DNA of 64,000 bases from Flavobacterium sp. DG2-3 (GCF_030730925.1 NZ_JAVAMB010000012.1:62001-126000); one strand, 5' to 3'; counted from the first letter of the stretch, positions 8,385 through 18,243 are shown. Numbers and translations: made by a program. Notes: a model not told the origin generated them from the sequence alone.

Positions 8385-9944
8385 ATGGACATCATAACGA
8401 TCATTATTGGTATTGTAGGTATTGCAGCAGGATTTGCAATAGCTAAAATTATCGAGAAAAGTAATATTTCAAACCTAATCAAAAACGCTAAAAAAGAAGC
8501 CGCTTCTATCTTAAAAGACGCTAATTTAGAAGCAGAAAACATTAAAAAAGATAAAATCCTTCAAGCAAAAGAGCGTTTTATCGAATTAAAATCAGAACAC
8601 GAACAAGTTATTTTAGCACGCGATAAAAAAGTGGCTGAAGTAGAAAAACGTGTACGTGATAAAGAATCTCAAGTTTCTAATGAACTTTCTAAAGCTAAAA
8701 AAGTAAATGACGAATTTGAAGCTAAAACAGCTGAATTCAATAATAAAATTGAAGTTTTAGACAAAAAACAAGCTGAAGTTGACAAACTTCACAAAAGTCA
8801 ATTACAGCAATTAGAAGTAATTTCTGGTCTTTCTGCCGAAGAAGCAAAAGAACAATTGGTTGAAGGTTTAAAAGCTGAAGCTAAAACAAAAGCAATGTCT
8901 CACATTCAGGAAACTATTGAAGAGGCTAAGCTTACAGCACAGCAAGAAGCTAAAAAAATCATCATCAACACTATTCAAAGAGTTGGAACGGAAGAAGCGG
9001 TTGAAAACTGTGTATCTGTTTTCAACATTGAATCTGACGATGTAAAAGGTAGAATTATCGGTCGTGAAGGTCGTAATATTAGAGCTCTTGAAGCGGCTAC
9101 GGGAGTTGAAATCATTGTTGATGATACGCCAGAAGCAATTATCCTTTCTTGTTTTGATCCTGTTCGTAGAGAGATTGCTCGTTTGTCTTTACACAAATTA
9201 GTAACTGACGGACGTATTCACCCTGCAAGAATCGAAGAAGTTGTTGCTAAAACAGCAAAACAGATTGATGACGAAATTATCGAGGTTGGAAAACGTACTG
9301 TTATTGACTTAGGAATTCATGGTTTACACCCAGAATTAATTAAAGTTGTGGGTAGAATGAAATACCGTTCTTCGTACGGACAAAACTTATTACAGCACTC
9401 GAGAGAGGTTTCTAAACTTTGCGGTATTATGGCAGCAGAATTAGGACTAAACGTGAAATTGGCAAAAAGGGCTGGTTTATTACACGATATCGGAAAAGTG
9501 CCTGATACAGAAAGTGATTTACCACACGCACTTTTAGGTATGCAGTGGGCTGAAAAATATGGTGAAAAAGAAGAGGTTTGCAACGCGATTGGAGCACACC
9601 ACGACGAGATTGAAATGAAATCTTTACTTTCTCCAATTATTCAGGTTTGTGATGCTATTTCTGGAGCTAGACCAGGTGCAAGACGTCAGGTTTTAGATTC
9701 TTACATTCAGCGTCTGAAAGATCTTGAAGATGTAGCTTACGGATTCAGCGGTGTGAAAAATGCGTATGCAATTCAAGCTGGTAGAGAGCTTCGTGTAATT
9801 GTAGAAAGCGAAAAAGTTTCTGATGATAACGCAGCAAACTTATCTTTCGAAATTTCACAAAAAATTCAAACAGAAATGACTTATCCTGGACAGGTAAAAG
9901 TTACAGTTATTAGAGAAACTAGAGCTGTAAACATTGCTAAATAA
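8385..9944 (+). CDS. rny: Ribonuclease Y
   Basis: 519 residues, the usual length. An N-terminal membrane helix (IITIIIGIVGIAAGFAIAKI) is followed by a long charged coiled coil (about 25-200), a KH RNA-binding domain (KGRIIGREGRNIRALEAATGVE, about 218-270) and an HD domain with LLHDIGKVPD at about 366. RNase Y is a membrane-bound endoribonuclease that starts mRNA decay. All key motifs are present. A strong terminator follows. Confidence 0.97.
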   Translation: MDIITIIIGIVGIAAGFAIAKIIEKSNISNLIKNAKKEAASILKDANLEAENIKKDKILQAKERFIELKSEHEQVILARDKKVAEVEKRVRDKESQVSNELSKAKKVNDEFEAKTAEFNNKIEVLDKKQAEVDKLHKSQLQQLEVISGLSAEEAKEQLVEGLKAEAKTKAMSHIQETIEEAKLTAQQEAKKIIINTIQRVGTEEAVENCVSVFNIESDDVKGRIIGREGRNIRALEAATGVEIIVDDTPEAIILSCFDPVRREIARLSLHKLVTDGRIHPARIEEVVAKTAKQIDDEIIEVGKRTVIDLGIHGLHPELIKVVGRMKYRSSYGQNLLQHSREVSKLCGIMAAELGLNVKLAKRAGLLHDIGKVPDTESDLPHALLGMQWAEKYGEKEEVCNAIGAHHDEIEMKSLLSPIIQVCDAISGARPGARRQVLDSYIQRLKDLEDVAYGFSGVKNAYAIQAGRELRVIVESEKVSDDNAANLSFEISQKIQTEMTYPGQVKVTVIRETRAVNIAK

Positions 9945-9961
9945 TCCAAGTAAACATAAAT

Positions 9962-9997
9962 AAAAATAAAGGCTGTCAATTGACAGCCTTTATTTTT
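9962..9997 (+). terminator. Terminator after rny
   Basis: Palindrome AAATAAAGGCTGTCAA / TTGACAGCCTTTATTT followed by T-rich sequence, 17 bases after the rny stop; also T-rich on the other strand. Confidence 0.9.
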
Positions 9998-10082
9998 ATT
10001 TATACAATCTATTTTCTTTATTCTATTCTCTTTATTCTATTTCTATTTTCTAAAACATTCTTCACAAAAGAAGCCTCAAAAC

Positions 10083-11603
10083 CTACATATCATTAAAAAC
10101 AATTTTAAAGCTTGTCCCTACTCCTACTTCACTTTCCACTTCCACAGTTCCTTTCATCGCTTCAATTTGATTCCTTGTAATATATAATCCAATTCCGCGG
10201 GCCTCTTCATGCTTATGAAAAGTTTTATACATTCCGAACAATAAATCGCCATAAACTTTCAAATCGATTCCGAGGCCATTATCTGTAATCTTAAGCGATT
10301 TAAAACCTTCAGGCTCTATTGCAAAATCAAAAGTAATTACAGGATCTCGATCTGGATGCGCATATTTAATAGCATTTGTTGTAAAATTCAGCAAAACACT
10401 TTCCATATACGCGGGATTAAAATTAATCGTTAAATACTTCGGAACGTTGTTTACAATAGTCACTTTACGCTGTTTATCATAACCTTTAATCGTCGAAATT
10501 GTCTTTTCGACATATTCACAAAGTTTTAGCGGCACTACGGCTATATTAATATTGCTTTGCGTTTTCACAATCTGAGTAAGATTCGAAATCGTTTCATTCA
10601 AATCATTAGAAACAGTACGCAAATGTTCCAGCATTTCAGCCACGGTCTGTTTATTGACATCGGCATCAATAAAATCTAAAATCGATTTTATATTCCCAGC
10701 TTGTGTATTTAAATTATGCGAAACAATATGCGAAAAGTTCAACAATCGGCTATTTTGATCGCTGTATAATTTCATTGTTTTTATAAGCTCAAGTTCTTTT
10801 TCTTTTTGAGCAGAAACATCGGTATGAGTTCCAATTACACGCAAAGGCTTTCCGTTTTCATCCCGTTTGATCACTTTTCCACGGTCTAAAATCCACTTGT
10901 AATTACCGCTGGAAGTCATTACACGATGGTAATTTTCGTAAAACGGAATCTTGTTATCAAAATGCTCATGAATATCAGAGTAATATTTTGGAAGATCGTC
11001 TGGATGCACGATTTTATCCCAACGCTCTGGATCATCAAAAACGTCGGTAGATTCTAATTCTAAAATTTTAAGAGACAAGGAGGAATAAAAAACCCTGTTG
11101 GTAACCATGTCCCAATCCCAAATTCCTACCGTAGAAGCATCAAGAGCAAACTGAAATCGTTCTTCTGAAATTCTAAGCTTTTCTTCTTTATCTTTTAATT
11201 CGGTAATATCTGAAACATGTCCGTAAAAAATTACATTTCCATTTGCTGAAGATTCTGTTTTGGAAGAAATCTTAAACCAGCGGATTCCTTTTTTAGGAAG
11301 CATGGCTCTGAACTCAATTTCCCACGGCTTTATTTCTTTTCTAGCCGCAACTAACGATTGAAAAAAATGATCGCGATCTTGAGGTAAAATTCGATCGTAG
11401 ATTATATACTTTATATCATTTTTAAAATCGGCTGCAGAAAGTTCAAATATTTCGTCTGCCGATTTACTGACAAGGGGAAAAGTGTAATTATTATCGGAAT
11501 CAATAACAAATTGAAAAAGCAGGTCGGGCATTTCGGCCAACAATTTTTTGTAAAAATTATTTAGCTCTAAGCAATCGTCATTTCCATATAAATCAAAAAC
11601 CAT
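10083..11603 (-). CDS. PAS-domain sensor histidine kinase
   Basis: 506 residues with no signal peptide or membrane helix, so a soluble sensor. Two PAS domains (about 15-135 and 145-270, each followed by a PAC-type stretch such as FYGHVSDITELKDKEEKL and VIGTHTDVSAQKEKE) precede a histidine-kinase core. The phospho-acceptor H lies in NFSHIVSHNLNTQAGN (about 295). The ATPase shows the N box NFTTNAIKYAHPD, G1 ITDNGLGID and G2 RGIGLYITR. No response regulator is adjacent (orphan kinase). The signal is unknown; PAS domains often bind ligands or redox cofactors. Confidence 0.9.
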   Translation of the reverse strand: MVFDLYGNDDCLELNNFYKKLLAEMPDLLFQFVIDSDNNYTFPLVSKSADEIFELSAADFKNDIKYIIYDRILPQDRDHFFQSLVAARKEIKPWEIEFRAMLPKKGIRWFKISSKTESSANGNVIFYGHVSDITELKDKEEKLRISEERFQFALDASTVGIWDWDMVTNRVFYSSLSLKILELESTDVFDDPERWDKIVHPDDLPKYYSDIHEHFDNKIPFYENYHRVMTSSGNYKWILDRGKVIKRDENGKPLRVIGTHTDVSAQKEKELELIKTMKLYSDQNSRLLNFSHIVSHNLNTQAGNIKSILDFIDADVNKQTVAEMLEHLRTVSNDLNETISNLTQIVKTQSNINIAVVPLKLCEYVEKTISTIKGYDKQRKVTIVNNVPKYLTINFNPAYMESVLLNFTTNAIKYAHPDRDPVITFDFAIEPEGFKSLKITDNGLGIDLKVYGDLLFGMYKTFHKHEEARGIGLYITRNQIEAMKGTVEVESEVGVGTSFKIVFNDM

Positions 11604-11753
11604 ATACTACTTCTTTATGTAAATAAGATATTCAGAACTTACTCGGAAAAAGCAAACAAACCAACTCGTTTTAATGCTTTTTATTCCTATTAAATTAAAA
11701 TTTTAACACAATATATAAATTTTCAAAACAAAAACACACAATACTGCAAAAAA

Positions 11754-12650
11754 TTATTTCCTAGGATGAAAACTATGCATTACTTCTTTTAAAAAACTGC
11801 GATCTAAATGCACATAAATTTCTGTTGTTGTGATAGATTCGTGGCCAAGCATTAATTGAATTGATCTTAAATCTGCACCGTTCTCAAGTAGATGTGTTGC
11901 AAAAGAATGACGCAAGGTATGCGGACTTATACTTTTCTTCAGCCCCATTTTTTGCGCAAGATCTTTGATAATTGTAAAAACCATAGCTCGAGTTAACTGA
12001 TTTCCTCTTCTGTTTAAAAATAAAGTATCTTCGGCTCCTTTTTTAATCGTGAGATTACATCGCACCGCATTTCTATAAATATCAATATATTTTTGAGTTA
12101 ATGGCCCAATCGGAACAAATCTTTCCTTGTTTCCTTTACCCGTAATTTTAATAAAACCTTCATCAAAAAAAAGATCTGAAATTTTTAGCGAAATCAATTC
12201 AGAGACACGCAATCCGCAGCCGTATAAAGTTTCTAGCATCGCTCTGTTTCTCTCGCCTTCATTGGTGCTTAAGTCGATTGTTTCTATCAAAGCATCGATT
12301 TCCTGAAGCGATAAAGTATCGGGTAATTTACGACCTGTTTTTGGAGCTTCTATCAATTCTAAAGGATTATCGTTTCTGTAATCTTCAAAAACCAAATAAT
12401 TGAAAAAACTTTTAAGTCCAGAAATAATCCTTGCCTGCGACCTCGGATTTACTTCTTTTGCTACTGTATAAATAAATTGTTGCAACGTTTCATCTGAAAT
12501 TTTTATAGGCGAAACATCAATCTTGTTGGTTTCTAAAAAAAGACACAAACGCTCAATATCAAAGCCGTAGTTTTCGATCGTATTTTTAGACAAACCCCTC
12601 TCAATCCTCAAATACGACTGATAATCTTTAATATATCTGCTCCAATTCAT
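11754..12650 (-). CDS. xerD: Tyrosine recombinase XerD
   Basis: 298 residues, standard length. A SAM-like core-binding domain (about 1-90) is followed by the catalytic domain with all residues in place: R148 (CGLRVSEL), K172 (GKGNKER), H244 and R247 (HTLRHSF), H270 (MLGHESI) and Y279 (EIYVH). XerC/D-type enzymes resolve chromosome dimers at dif. No attachment site or mobile genes lie nearby, and aroQ is close as in other flavobacteria, so this is the housekeeping enzyme and not a phage integrase. Confidence 0.93.
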   Translation of the reverse strand: MNWSRYIKDYQSYLRIERGLSKNTIENYGFDIERLCLFLETNKIDVSPIKISDETLQQFIYTVAKEVNPRSQARIISGLKSFFNYLVFEDYRNDNPLELIEAPKTGRKLPDTLSLQEIDALIETIDLSTNEGERNRAMLETLYGCGLRVSELISLKISDLFFDEGFIKITGKGNKERFVPIGPLTQKYIDIYRNAVRCNLTIKKGAEDTLFLNRRGNQLTRAMVFTIIKDLAQKMGLKKSISPHTLRHSFATHLLENGADLRSIQLMLGHESITTTEIYVHLDRSFLKEVMHSFHPRK

Positions 12651-12678
12651 ATTTACAAAGTAAATGATTTTTTGGCAT

Positions 12679-12708
12679 AAAAAAACCTTCCCGTTGAAGG
12701 AAGGTTTT
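12679..12708 (-). terminator. Terminator after the OMP gene at 12731
   Basis: AAAACCTTCC / GGAAGGTTTT stem with a 7-base loop. Read on the minus strand the stem is followed by a T-run. Confidence 0.88.
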
Positions 12709-12730
12709 ACAAAATTATTGCGCTATAAAT

Positions 12731-13237
12731 TTATAATTTATAATTGAATCCGATATTTAAAGAAGACAGCGTTGCATCAGCAGATATTCCTTTATAAGAA
12801 ACAAACAATTCAACTTTCTTGCTTTGATAGCCAAATTTTGGTTGATATAAAACTCCTCCGTCTCCGTTGCCGCTTGCTACATAAATTGCATATCCCAAAT
12901 CAGCTCCAGCAAATAAATAATCAGTTATCGAATATTGTGCAGTTGCTGCTATTGGAACAAAACCCGCCTCAGAACTTTCAACTCTGTATGGCATACCTCC
13001 ATCATAATAATCATAAGATTTTGGAATATATGCTGTATAACCCGTTGTTGCTCCAACGCTAAATTCATCAGTAACATTCCATAGATATGCCGCATCGATA
13101 CCAAAATTAGCGGAATAGGAATCTTTTAAATCTCCAAAAACAACACCAGCGTGCGCTCCAATTTTAAACTGTCCGCTCTGTGCATTTGAGAATGTAAAAG
13201 CCATAACTGCAATGGCAGATAAGATAATTTTCTTCAT
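12731..13237 (-). CDS. Small outer-membrane beta-barrel protein
   Basis: 168 residues with signal peptide MKKIILSAIAVMAFTFSNAQ. The mature part is made of alternating hydrophobic strands and ends in ...LSSLNIGFNYKL, as in small 8-stranded barrels. The signal peptide is nearly identical to that of the next gene upstream (13360-13941), which points to an old tandem duplication, although the mature parts differ. No defined substrate; probably structural or a porin-like protein of the outer membrane. Confidence 0.8.
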   Translation of the reverse strand: MKKIILSAIAVMAFTFSNAQSGQFKIGAHAGVVFGDLKDSYSANFGIDAAYLWNVTDEFSVGATTGYTAYIPKSYDYYDGGMPYRVESSEAGFVPIAATAQYSITDYLFAGADLGYAIYVASGNGDGGVLYQPKFGYQSKKVELFVSYKGISADATLSSLNIGFNYKL

Positions 13238-13309
13238 TTATTTTTGGGTTAGGGTTAAAATACTTATAAAAAAATAGGTTTTTATTCTTTAAAAATTCAT
13301 CTCATACAC

Positions 13310-13338
13310 AAAAAAACCTTCCTAAAAAGGAAGGTTTT
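13310..13338 (-). terminator. Terminator after the OMP gene at 13360
   Basis: AAAACCTTCC / GGAAGGTTTT stem with a 6-base A-rich loop and a T-run on the minus strand. It is almost the same hairpin as at 12679. Confidence 0.88.
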
Positions 13339-13359
13339 ACAAATACTTTAAAACTCAGA

Positions 13360-13941
13360 TTAGAATTTATAAGCTAAAGAAAGCTGTAAATTACTGTTTT
13401 TTGCACTGTCGTAATACTCTTCTGAATCATCAATATCATTATCAGTAATAGGCGATAAACCAATAGTGTAGCGAAGACCTACAGAAAAGTTTTCTGTAAA
13501 ATTATATCCAGCTCCTAAATTAAATCCAAAATCTGTTGATCTTGTAAAGTCCTTAACGTCTTCACCTTCTGCCTTAGCTGATAATAAAATACCCAGTTGA
13601 GGACCAGCTTCTACACTAAATTTATTATCAACAACGTAATATTTCGCTAATACAGGAATGTTCAAATAATTTAATTTCAAGTCTCCATCAGCTCCAAAAG
13701 GACCATCAAATTTAGCTCCTTGAGCAGAGTACAATAGCTCTGGCTGAATAAAAAACTTTTCAACTACATGAATTTCTGCAAAACCACCAACATGGAATCC
13801 TACCAGTGATTTATTATCTTCTACATCTCCTCCAACTACATTTGAAATGTTAAGACCTCCTTTTATTCCAAATCTTGTCGACTGAGCATTTGTAAATGCA
13901 AAAGCCATTATTGCAATGGCAGATAAAATTATTTTTTTCAT
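13360..13941 (-). CDS. PorT-like outer-membrane beta-barrel protein
   Basis: 193 residues with signal peptide MKKIILSAIAIMAFAFTNAQ. The mature start RFGIKGGLNISNVVGG and the later FFIQPELLYSAQGAKF, YLNIPVLAKYYV and FSVEAGPQLGILLSA are the repeated strand signatures of the OMP_b-brl_2 (PorT) family. It ends in LQLSLAYKF with the C-terminal aromatic typical of OmpA-fold barrels. Divergent from the family member at 14377, with which it shares the 435-base gap. Confidence 0.88.
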   Translation of the reverse strand: MKKIILSAIAIMAFAFTNAQSTRFGIKGGLNISNVVGGDVEDNKSLVGFHVGGFAEIHVVEKFFIQPELLYSAQGAKFDGPFGADGDLKLNYLNIPVLAKYYVVDNKFSVEAGPQLGILLSAKAEGEDVKDFTRSTDFGFNLGAGYNFTENFSVGLRYTIGLSPITDNDIDDSEEYYDSAKNSNLQLSLAYKF

Positions 13942-14376
13942 TCTAATTTGTTTTGGGTTAAATTAATAGATCAAATATAAAAATATTCTTCATAAATGCA
14001 TATTAGGAATTTAACAAATAAAATAGTATCTATAGCTATAATTGTTAATTTTTGATTAAGTCAGTTTTAAAATTAAAATTTTCAGAAATAGAAAAATTCG
14101 TTTTAACCATATTTCAATTAAAAAATAAAGATTAAACCTACAATAAGTATAGCGGTTAGCGTTTAGAATCAACTAAAATAAGACCAAAATAAATCTGTAA
14201 TGACGCATTGAAAATCAGAATTTTAAAAGACTTCGAGAACATTTTCGAATAAGGAAATTCAAATTCAGTGGGAATTTTATTAATTATTTAATCCAAAATA
14301 TAATGCAATAAAACCCTAAATATGTAGTTTTGATCTATAAATAACATTTAAAATACCAATTTTTAAAAACCTTTTT
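13942..14376. other. Divergent promoter region between two OMP genes
   Basis: 435 bases, very AT-rich, no credible gene. CAAATATA at 13972-13979 reads TATATTTG on the minus strand, a -7 element 31 bases before the 13360-13941 gene. TAGTTTTG at 14325-14332 is a -7 element 45 bases before the 14377 gene. Neither has a TTG at the ideal distance. The remaining 340 bases hold nothing recognisable. Confidence 0.55.
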
Positions 14377-14937
14377 ATGAAAAAAATACTTTTAGTAGCT
14401 GTTATGTTCCTTGCAACATCAGCAGCAGTAAACGCACAATTTGTACAAATCGGGGTTAAGGCAGGGGTTAACTTTGCTAACCAAACAGGAGGTTCTGACT
14501 TTGAAGGAATTTCTGTTGACAAAGAAGGTATTACAAGTTACCACGCAGGTCTTGTAGCAGAACTTAAATTATTAGAAAAATTCTCAATTCAGCCAGAGCT
14601 TTTGTATACTACTCAAGGAGCAACGTATAAAAATGCTATTTCAGAATTTAAAAACGAAATGGGTTATATTGCTATTCCGGTAATGGCAAAAATCTACATG
14701 ACTAAATCTCTTAGCTTAGAACTTGGTCCACAGGCATCATTCCTTGTTAGCAATAAAAAAGAATTTGATGCAGCAGATCCAAATACATTTGACTTCTCTC
14801 TTAATGCTGGTCTAGGATTAAAAGTAGTTGGAGGTCTTTTTGTTCAAGCTCGTTACGGAATTGGTCTAACTGAAATTTCAGAAGAAGCTGACTTTAAAAA
14901 CTCTGTATTCCAACTTTCTGCTGGATACATGTTCTAA
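14377..14937 (+). CDS. PorT-like outer-membrane beta-barrel protein
   Basis: 186 residues with signal peptide MKKILLVAVMFLATSAAVNAQ. The same family signatures as the 13360-13941 product appear: VQIGVKAGVNFANQTGG, FSIQPELLYTTQGATYK, YIAIPVMAKIYM and LSLELGPQASFLVS; the end is FQLSAGYMF. It is the third small barrel in a 2.2-kb cluster. Probably an abundant outer-membrane protein of unknown role. Confidence 0.88.
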   Translation: MKKILLVAVMFLATSAAVNAQFVQIGVKAGVNFANQTGGSDFEGISVDKEGITSYHAGLVAELKLLEKFSIQPELLYTTQGATYKNAISEFKNEMGYIAIPVMAKIYMTKSLSLELGPQASFLVSNKKEFDAADPNTFDFSLNAGLGLKVVGGLFVQARYGIGLTEISEEADFKNSVFQLSAGYMF

Positions 14938-14957
14938 AAGAATATCACATACTTTTA

Positions 14958-14997
14958 CAAAAACCGCTCTATTTATTAGTGCGGTTTTTTTATTTTT
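14958..14997 (+). terminator. Terminator after the OMP gene at 14377
   Basis: AAAAACCGC / GCGGTTTTT stem around ACTAATAAATAG-type loop sequence, followed by TTTATTTTT. Confidence 0.9.
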
Positions 14998-15045
14998 ACG
15001 CTTACTTATAAAATGCCTTCGCATCACTATTAAATTTTTTATTTT

Positions 15046-15459
15046 ATGAAAATCTGCATCATCAACGGACCTAATTTGAATCTTTTAGGAAAAAGAGAAC
15101 CTGAAGTTTACGGTAGCCAAACTTTTGAAGATTATTTTGAAACGTTGAAACAAAAATTTCCAAACATCGAACTTTCATATTATCAAAGCAATATTGAAGG
15201 CGAATTGATTGGCAAAATTCAGGAATGCGGTTTTACTTTTGACGGAATTATTTTGAATGCCGGGGCGTACACACATACTTCAATTGGTTTAGGAGATGCT
15301 ATGAAAGCGGTCACAACTCCCGTAATCGAAGTTCATATTTCTAATACTTATGCCAGAGAAAGTTTTAGGCACCAGTCTTATTTATCAGGAAATGCAAAAG
15401 GGGTTATTTTAGGTTTCGGACTAAAAAGTTACGAACTGGCAATTCAATCATTTTTATAG
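15046..15459 (+). CDS. aroQ: Type II 3-dehydroquinate dehydratase
   Basis: 137 residues, slightly shorter than the usual 145-150. INGPNLNLLGKREPEVYG carries the active-site loop with R17 and Y22. NAGAYTHTS and EVHISN supply the substrate-binding Asn and the catalytic His, and NTYARESFRHQS closes the site. The enzyme is a cytosolic dodecamer for the third step of the shikimate pathway (3-dehydroquinate to 3-dehydroshikimate). Its stop codon runs into a 25-base intergenic repeat. Confidence 0.95.
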   Translation: MKICIINGPNLNLLGKREPEVYGSQTFEDYFETLKQKFPNIELSYYQSNIEGELIGKIQECGFTFDGIILNAGAYTHTSIGLGDAMKAVTTPVIEVHISNTYARESFRHQSYLSGNAKGVILGFGLKSYELAIQSFL

Positions 15460-15483
15460 GGCTTCGACTTCGCTCAGCCTGAC
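15459..15483. repeat. 25-base intergenic repeat, copy 1
   Basis: Begins GGGCTTCGACTTCGCTCAGC and ends CTGAC. An identical 25-base copy lies at 18219-18243. It contains partial dyads (CTTCGACTTCG, GCTCAGC) and sits immediately after the aroQ stop codon. Confidence 0.85.
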
Positions 15484-15573
15484 CAAGTATCTTTTGTAGT
15501 TTTTGGAATTTAACAAATTATTAATAAGCTCAGATTTAACTTGTTATATTTTTTGTAAGATAAGCCACACTAC

Positions 15574-18063
15574 ATGAGAAACATTACTTTATTTGCCTTC
15601 CTATTTTTTTCGATTACAGCTTTTTCTCAAATTAAAGGAACAATTACAGATGACAAAGGAAATCCGCTTCCGTTTGTATCCGTTTTTGAAGAGAATACGT
15701 ATGCTGGAACTACTTCAAATGAACAGGGAAAATATCAGCTGAATGTAAAAGAAATTGGAAAGAACAAAATTACTTTTCAATATTTAGGTTTTAAAACTCA
15801 AAAAATAAGCGTTGCGTCAGGAACAAAAATGTTTACTTTGGATGTTAAGCTTCAGGAAGAAAGTTTTGCATTGAATGAAGTTGTAATCGATCCTAAAAAC
15901 AATCCAGCCAATGCAATTATAAGAAGTGCCATTGCAAACAAAAAGGAAAACTCAGATAAAACCGAAAGATACACCGTCGATTTTTATTCGAAAGGAATGT
16001 TTAAGGTTAAAGATCTTCCTAAAAAAATTCTAGGCAAAAAAGTAGAATTGGGTGACGATATGTCTTCCAACTTAGATTCTACAGGAACTGGGATTTTATA
16101 TTTATCTGAAACCATTTCTAAAGTTAGTTATGAGAAACCAAACAACTTTAAAGAAAACATTATTGCCTCCAAAGTTTCTGGAAACAACCGTGGTTACAGC
16201 TACAACACAGCCGCATTATCCAATTATGACTTTTACGACAATGCTTTAGATTTTGACGTCAAGCTGATTTCACCAATCGCGGACAATGCTTTCTATTATT
16301 ACAAATATAAATTGGAAAGTACTTTTTATGACGATAATAATCAACAGATTAACAAAATTAAAGTAATTCCGAAACGTGATAAGGAGCCTGTTTTTGAAGG
16401 CTATATTTATATCGTAGACGACAGTTTTGCTATTTATGCCATTGATCTCGAAATTAAAGGCTACAGAATGAAAAATGAGTTTACAGAAATAATGAAATTA
16501 AAACAGAGTTTCAGCTACAACACAAAGAACAAAATCTGGTCAAAAAACGCACAGACACTTTCTTTTAATGCGGGTATTTTTGGTGTAAAGTTTTCTGGAA
16601 ATTTTAATTACGTGTATTCGAATTATGAATTTCCAGCCTCCTTTGACAAGAAAACTTTTGGAAATGAACTCGTGGCTTTTGAGCTTAATGCGAACAAAAA
16701 AGATGATGCCTTTTGGAATGAAATTCGTCCAATTCCGCTAACTATTGAAGAAAGTAGTGATTACGCCAAAAAAGACAGCCTGCAAATCATTCGAAAATCT
16801 AAAAAATACACCGATTCTATTGATGCAAAAAACAATAAATTTAAGGTTTGGGATATTTTAATGGGGTACGATTATAAAAACACGTATAAAAAATATTCTT
16901 TCGATTATAAAGGCTTGCTCAATATTGCTTCTTTGAGTTTTAATACCGTTCAGGGTTTTAATCTGGATTCTGGTTTTTCTTTTAAAAAATGGAATGAAGA
17001 GGAAGGAAAAAGCACTTCGATAAGCACCACTTTTAATTACGGATTTTCAGATGAGCGTTTTCGTGCTATTGGACAATTCAGCCATAGATTTAATACGATC
17101 AATTATGCTACAATTTGGGGTTCTGGAGGGGTAAAAACAGCTCAGTTTAATAGCGCTGAGCCAATCAGTAAATTTGTCAATTCTATAAGTTCTTTATTTT
17201 TTAAAGATAATTATATGAAGCTGTACAACTTGGAATTTGCTGAAATAAATTACGGCCAGGATATTGCAAACGGAATTAATCTTACTGGAAAAATAGGCTA
17301 CGAACAACGCAAACCGCTTTTCAACACGACTGATTATTCCTTCTTTAAGAAAGATGATCTTTATTCGTCAAATAATCCGTTGGCTCCAAATGATTTTATT
17401 ACTCCTGCTTTTGATGAGCATCATTTGTTTAAGGCTTTGGTAACAACGAGAATAAATTTTGGGAACAAATATATTTCACGCCCAGACGGACGATTTAATT
17501 TTAAAGATGATAAATATCCGACGATTTATTTAGCATTCGAAAAGGCATTCGCGGCAAGCGAAAAAAAATACGAATATGAAAGAATCGGCGCTTCTGTTCA
17601 ATACGATTTATCATTGGGAAACAAAGGTGTTTTAGGAACAAATTTTAGAGCCGGAAAATTCTTTAATGCCAAAAACATATCGTTTGTTGATTACAGACAT
17701 TTTAACGGAAACCAAACTCATATTGGCACAAGTGAGCGTTATTTGAATGTTTTCAACATGATGCCATACTATTCGAACAGCACCAACGACAGCTACTTTG
17801 AAATGCATACAGAATATAACGATACTGGTTTTATTATGAATAAAATTCCGTTATTGAATCTTTTAAAATCAACAATGAATCTTGGATTTCATTCTTTGGC
17901 ACTTCCTGATAGAAATCCGTATACCGAGTTTACAGTTGGTTTAGATAATTTAGGCTTCGGAAAATTCAAATTATTCAGAATCGATTATGTGCATTCTTAC
18001 CAAAGTGGAATCCAACAAAACGGTGTTGTGTTTGGATTGAAGATTTTGAATGTATTGGATTAA
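15574..18063 (+). CDS. DUF5686 outer-membrane protein with carboxypeptidase-like domain
   Basis: 829 residues with a signal peptide (MRNITLFAFLFFSITAFSQ). The carboxypeptidase-regulatory-like domain (KGTITDDKGNPLPFVSVFEENTYAGTTSN, about 20-100) is followed by a long DUF5686 region predicted to form an outer-membrane barrel; no TonB plug is seen. The family is specific to Bacteroidota and probably forms a transporter or surface structure. The function is unknown. Single gene, convergent with the CDF exporter, with an octamer element starting two bases after its stop. Confidence 0.85.
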   Translation: MRNITLFAFLFFSITAFSQIKGTITDDKGNPLPFVSVFEENTYAGTTSNEQGKYQLNVKEIGKNKITFQYLGFKTQKISVASGTKMFTLDVKLQEESFALNEVVIDPKNNPANAIIRSAIANKKENSDKTERYTVDFYSKGMFKVKDLPKKILGKKVELGDDMSSNLDSTGTGILYLSETISKVSYEKPNNFKENIIASKVSGNNRGYSYNTAALSNYDFYDNALDFDVKLISPIADNAFYYYKYKLESTFYDDNNQQINKIKVIPKRDKEPVFEGYIYIVDDSFAIYAIDLEIKGYRMKNEFTEIMKLKQSFSYNTKNKIWSKNAQTLSFNAGIFGVKFSGNFNYVYSNYEFPASFDKKTFGNELVAFELNANKKDDAFWNEIRPIPLTIEESSDYAKKDSLQIIRKSKKYTDSIDAKNNKFKVWDILMGYDYKNTYKKYSFDYKGLLNIASLSFNTVQGFNLDSGFSFKKWNEEEGKSTSISTTFNYGFSDERFRAIGQFSHRFNTINYATIWGSGGVKTAQFNSAEPISKFVNSISSLFFKDNYMKLYNLEFAEINYGQDIANGINLTGKIGYEQRKPLFNTTDYSFFKKDDLYSSNNPLAPNDFITPAFDEHHLFKALVTTRINFGNKYISRPDGRFNFKDDKYPTIYLAFEKAFAASEKKYEYERIGASVQYDLSLGNKGVLGTNFRAGKFFNAKNISFVDYRHFNGNQTHIGTSERYLNVFNMMPYYSNSTNDSYFEMHTEYNDTGFIMNKIPLLNLLKSTMNLGFHSLALPDRNPYTEFTVGLDNLGFGKFKLFRIDYVHSYQSGIQQNGVVFGLKILNVLD

Positions 18064-18130
18064 AGGTGCTAAGGTACTGAGGAACTAAGATGCTAAGTTT
18101 TCTCTTAGAATCCGATAATCTTGAATATTA

Positions 18131-18190
18131 AAAAATCCGCTTAAATCTGTAAAATCTGCGTGAAATCAGACTACAATTTAAGCGGATTTT
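18131..18190. terminator. Hairpin between convergent genes, probable bidirectional terminator
   Basis: AAAATCCGCTTAAAT at 18132-18146 is the perfect inverted repeat of ATTTAAGCGGATTTT at 18176-18190. The loop is about 29 bases, long for a terminator. Confidence 0.6.
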
Positions 18191-18218
18191 CAATATATCA
18201 ATTAGTTAAACTTTGCGT

Positions 18219-18243
18219 GGGCTTCGACTTCGCTCAGCCTGAC
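18219..18243. repeat. 25-base intergenic repeat, copy 2
   Basis: Identical over 25 bases to 15459-15483 and in the same orientation; the flanks differ. Confidence 0.85.

Noticed and set aside
9317..9636. Two overlapping open frames antisense to rny
   Set aside because: rny is unmistakable here; the reverse frames are open because of its codon bias.
11754..12650. XerD-like recombinase as integrase of a mobile element
   Set aside because: Standard length, housekeeping neighbours, no attachment repeats or phage/conjugation genes nearby.
12731..14937. Three small barrel genes as a recent tandem duplication
   Set aside because: Signal peptides are alike, but the mature parts differ strongly and the third gene faces the other way; at most an old expansion.
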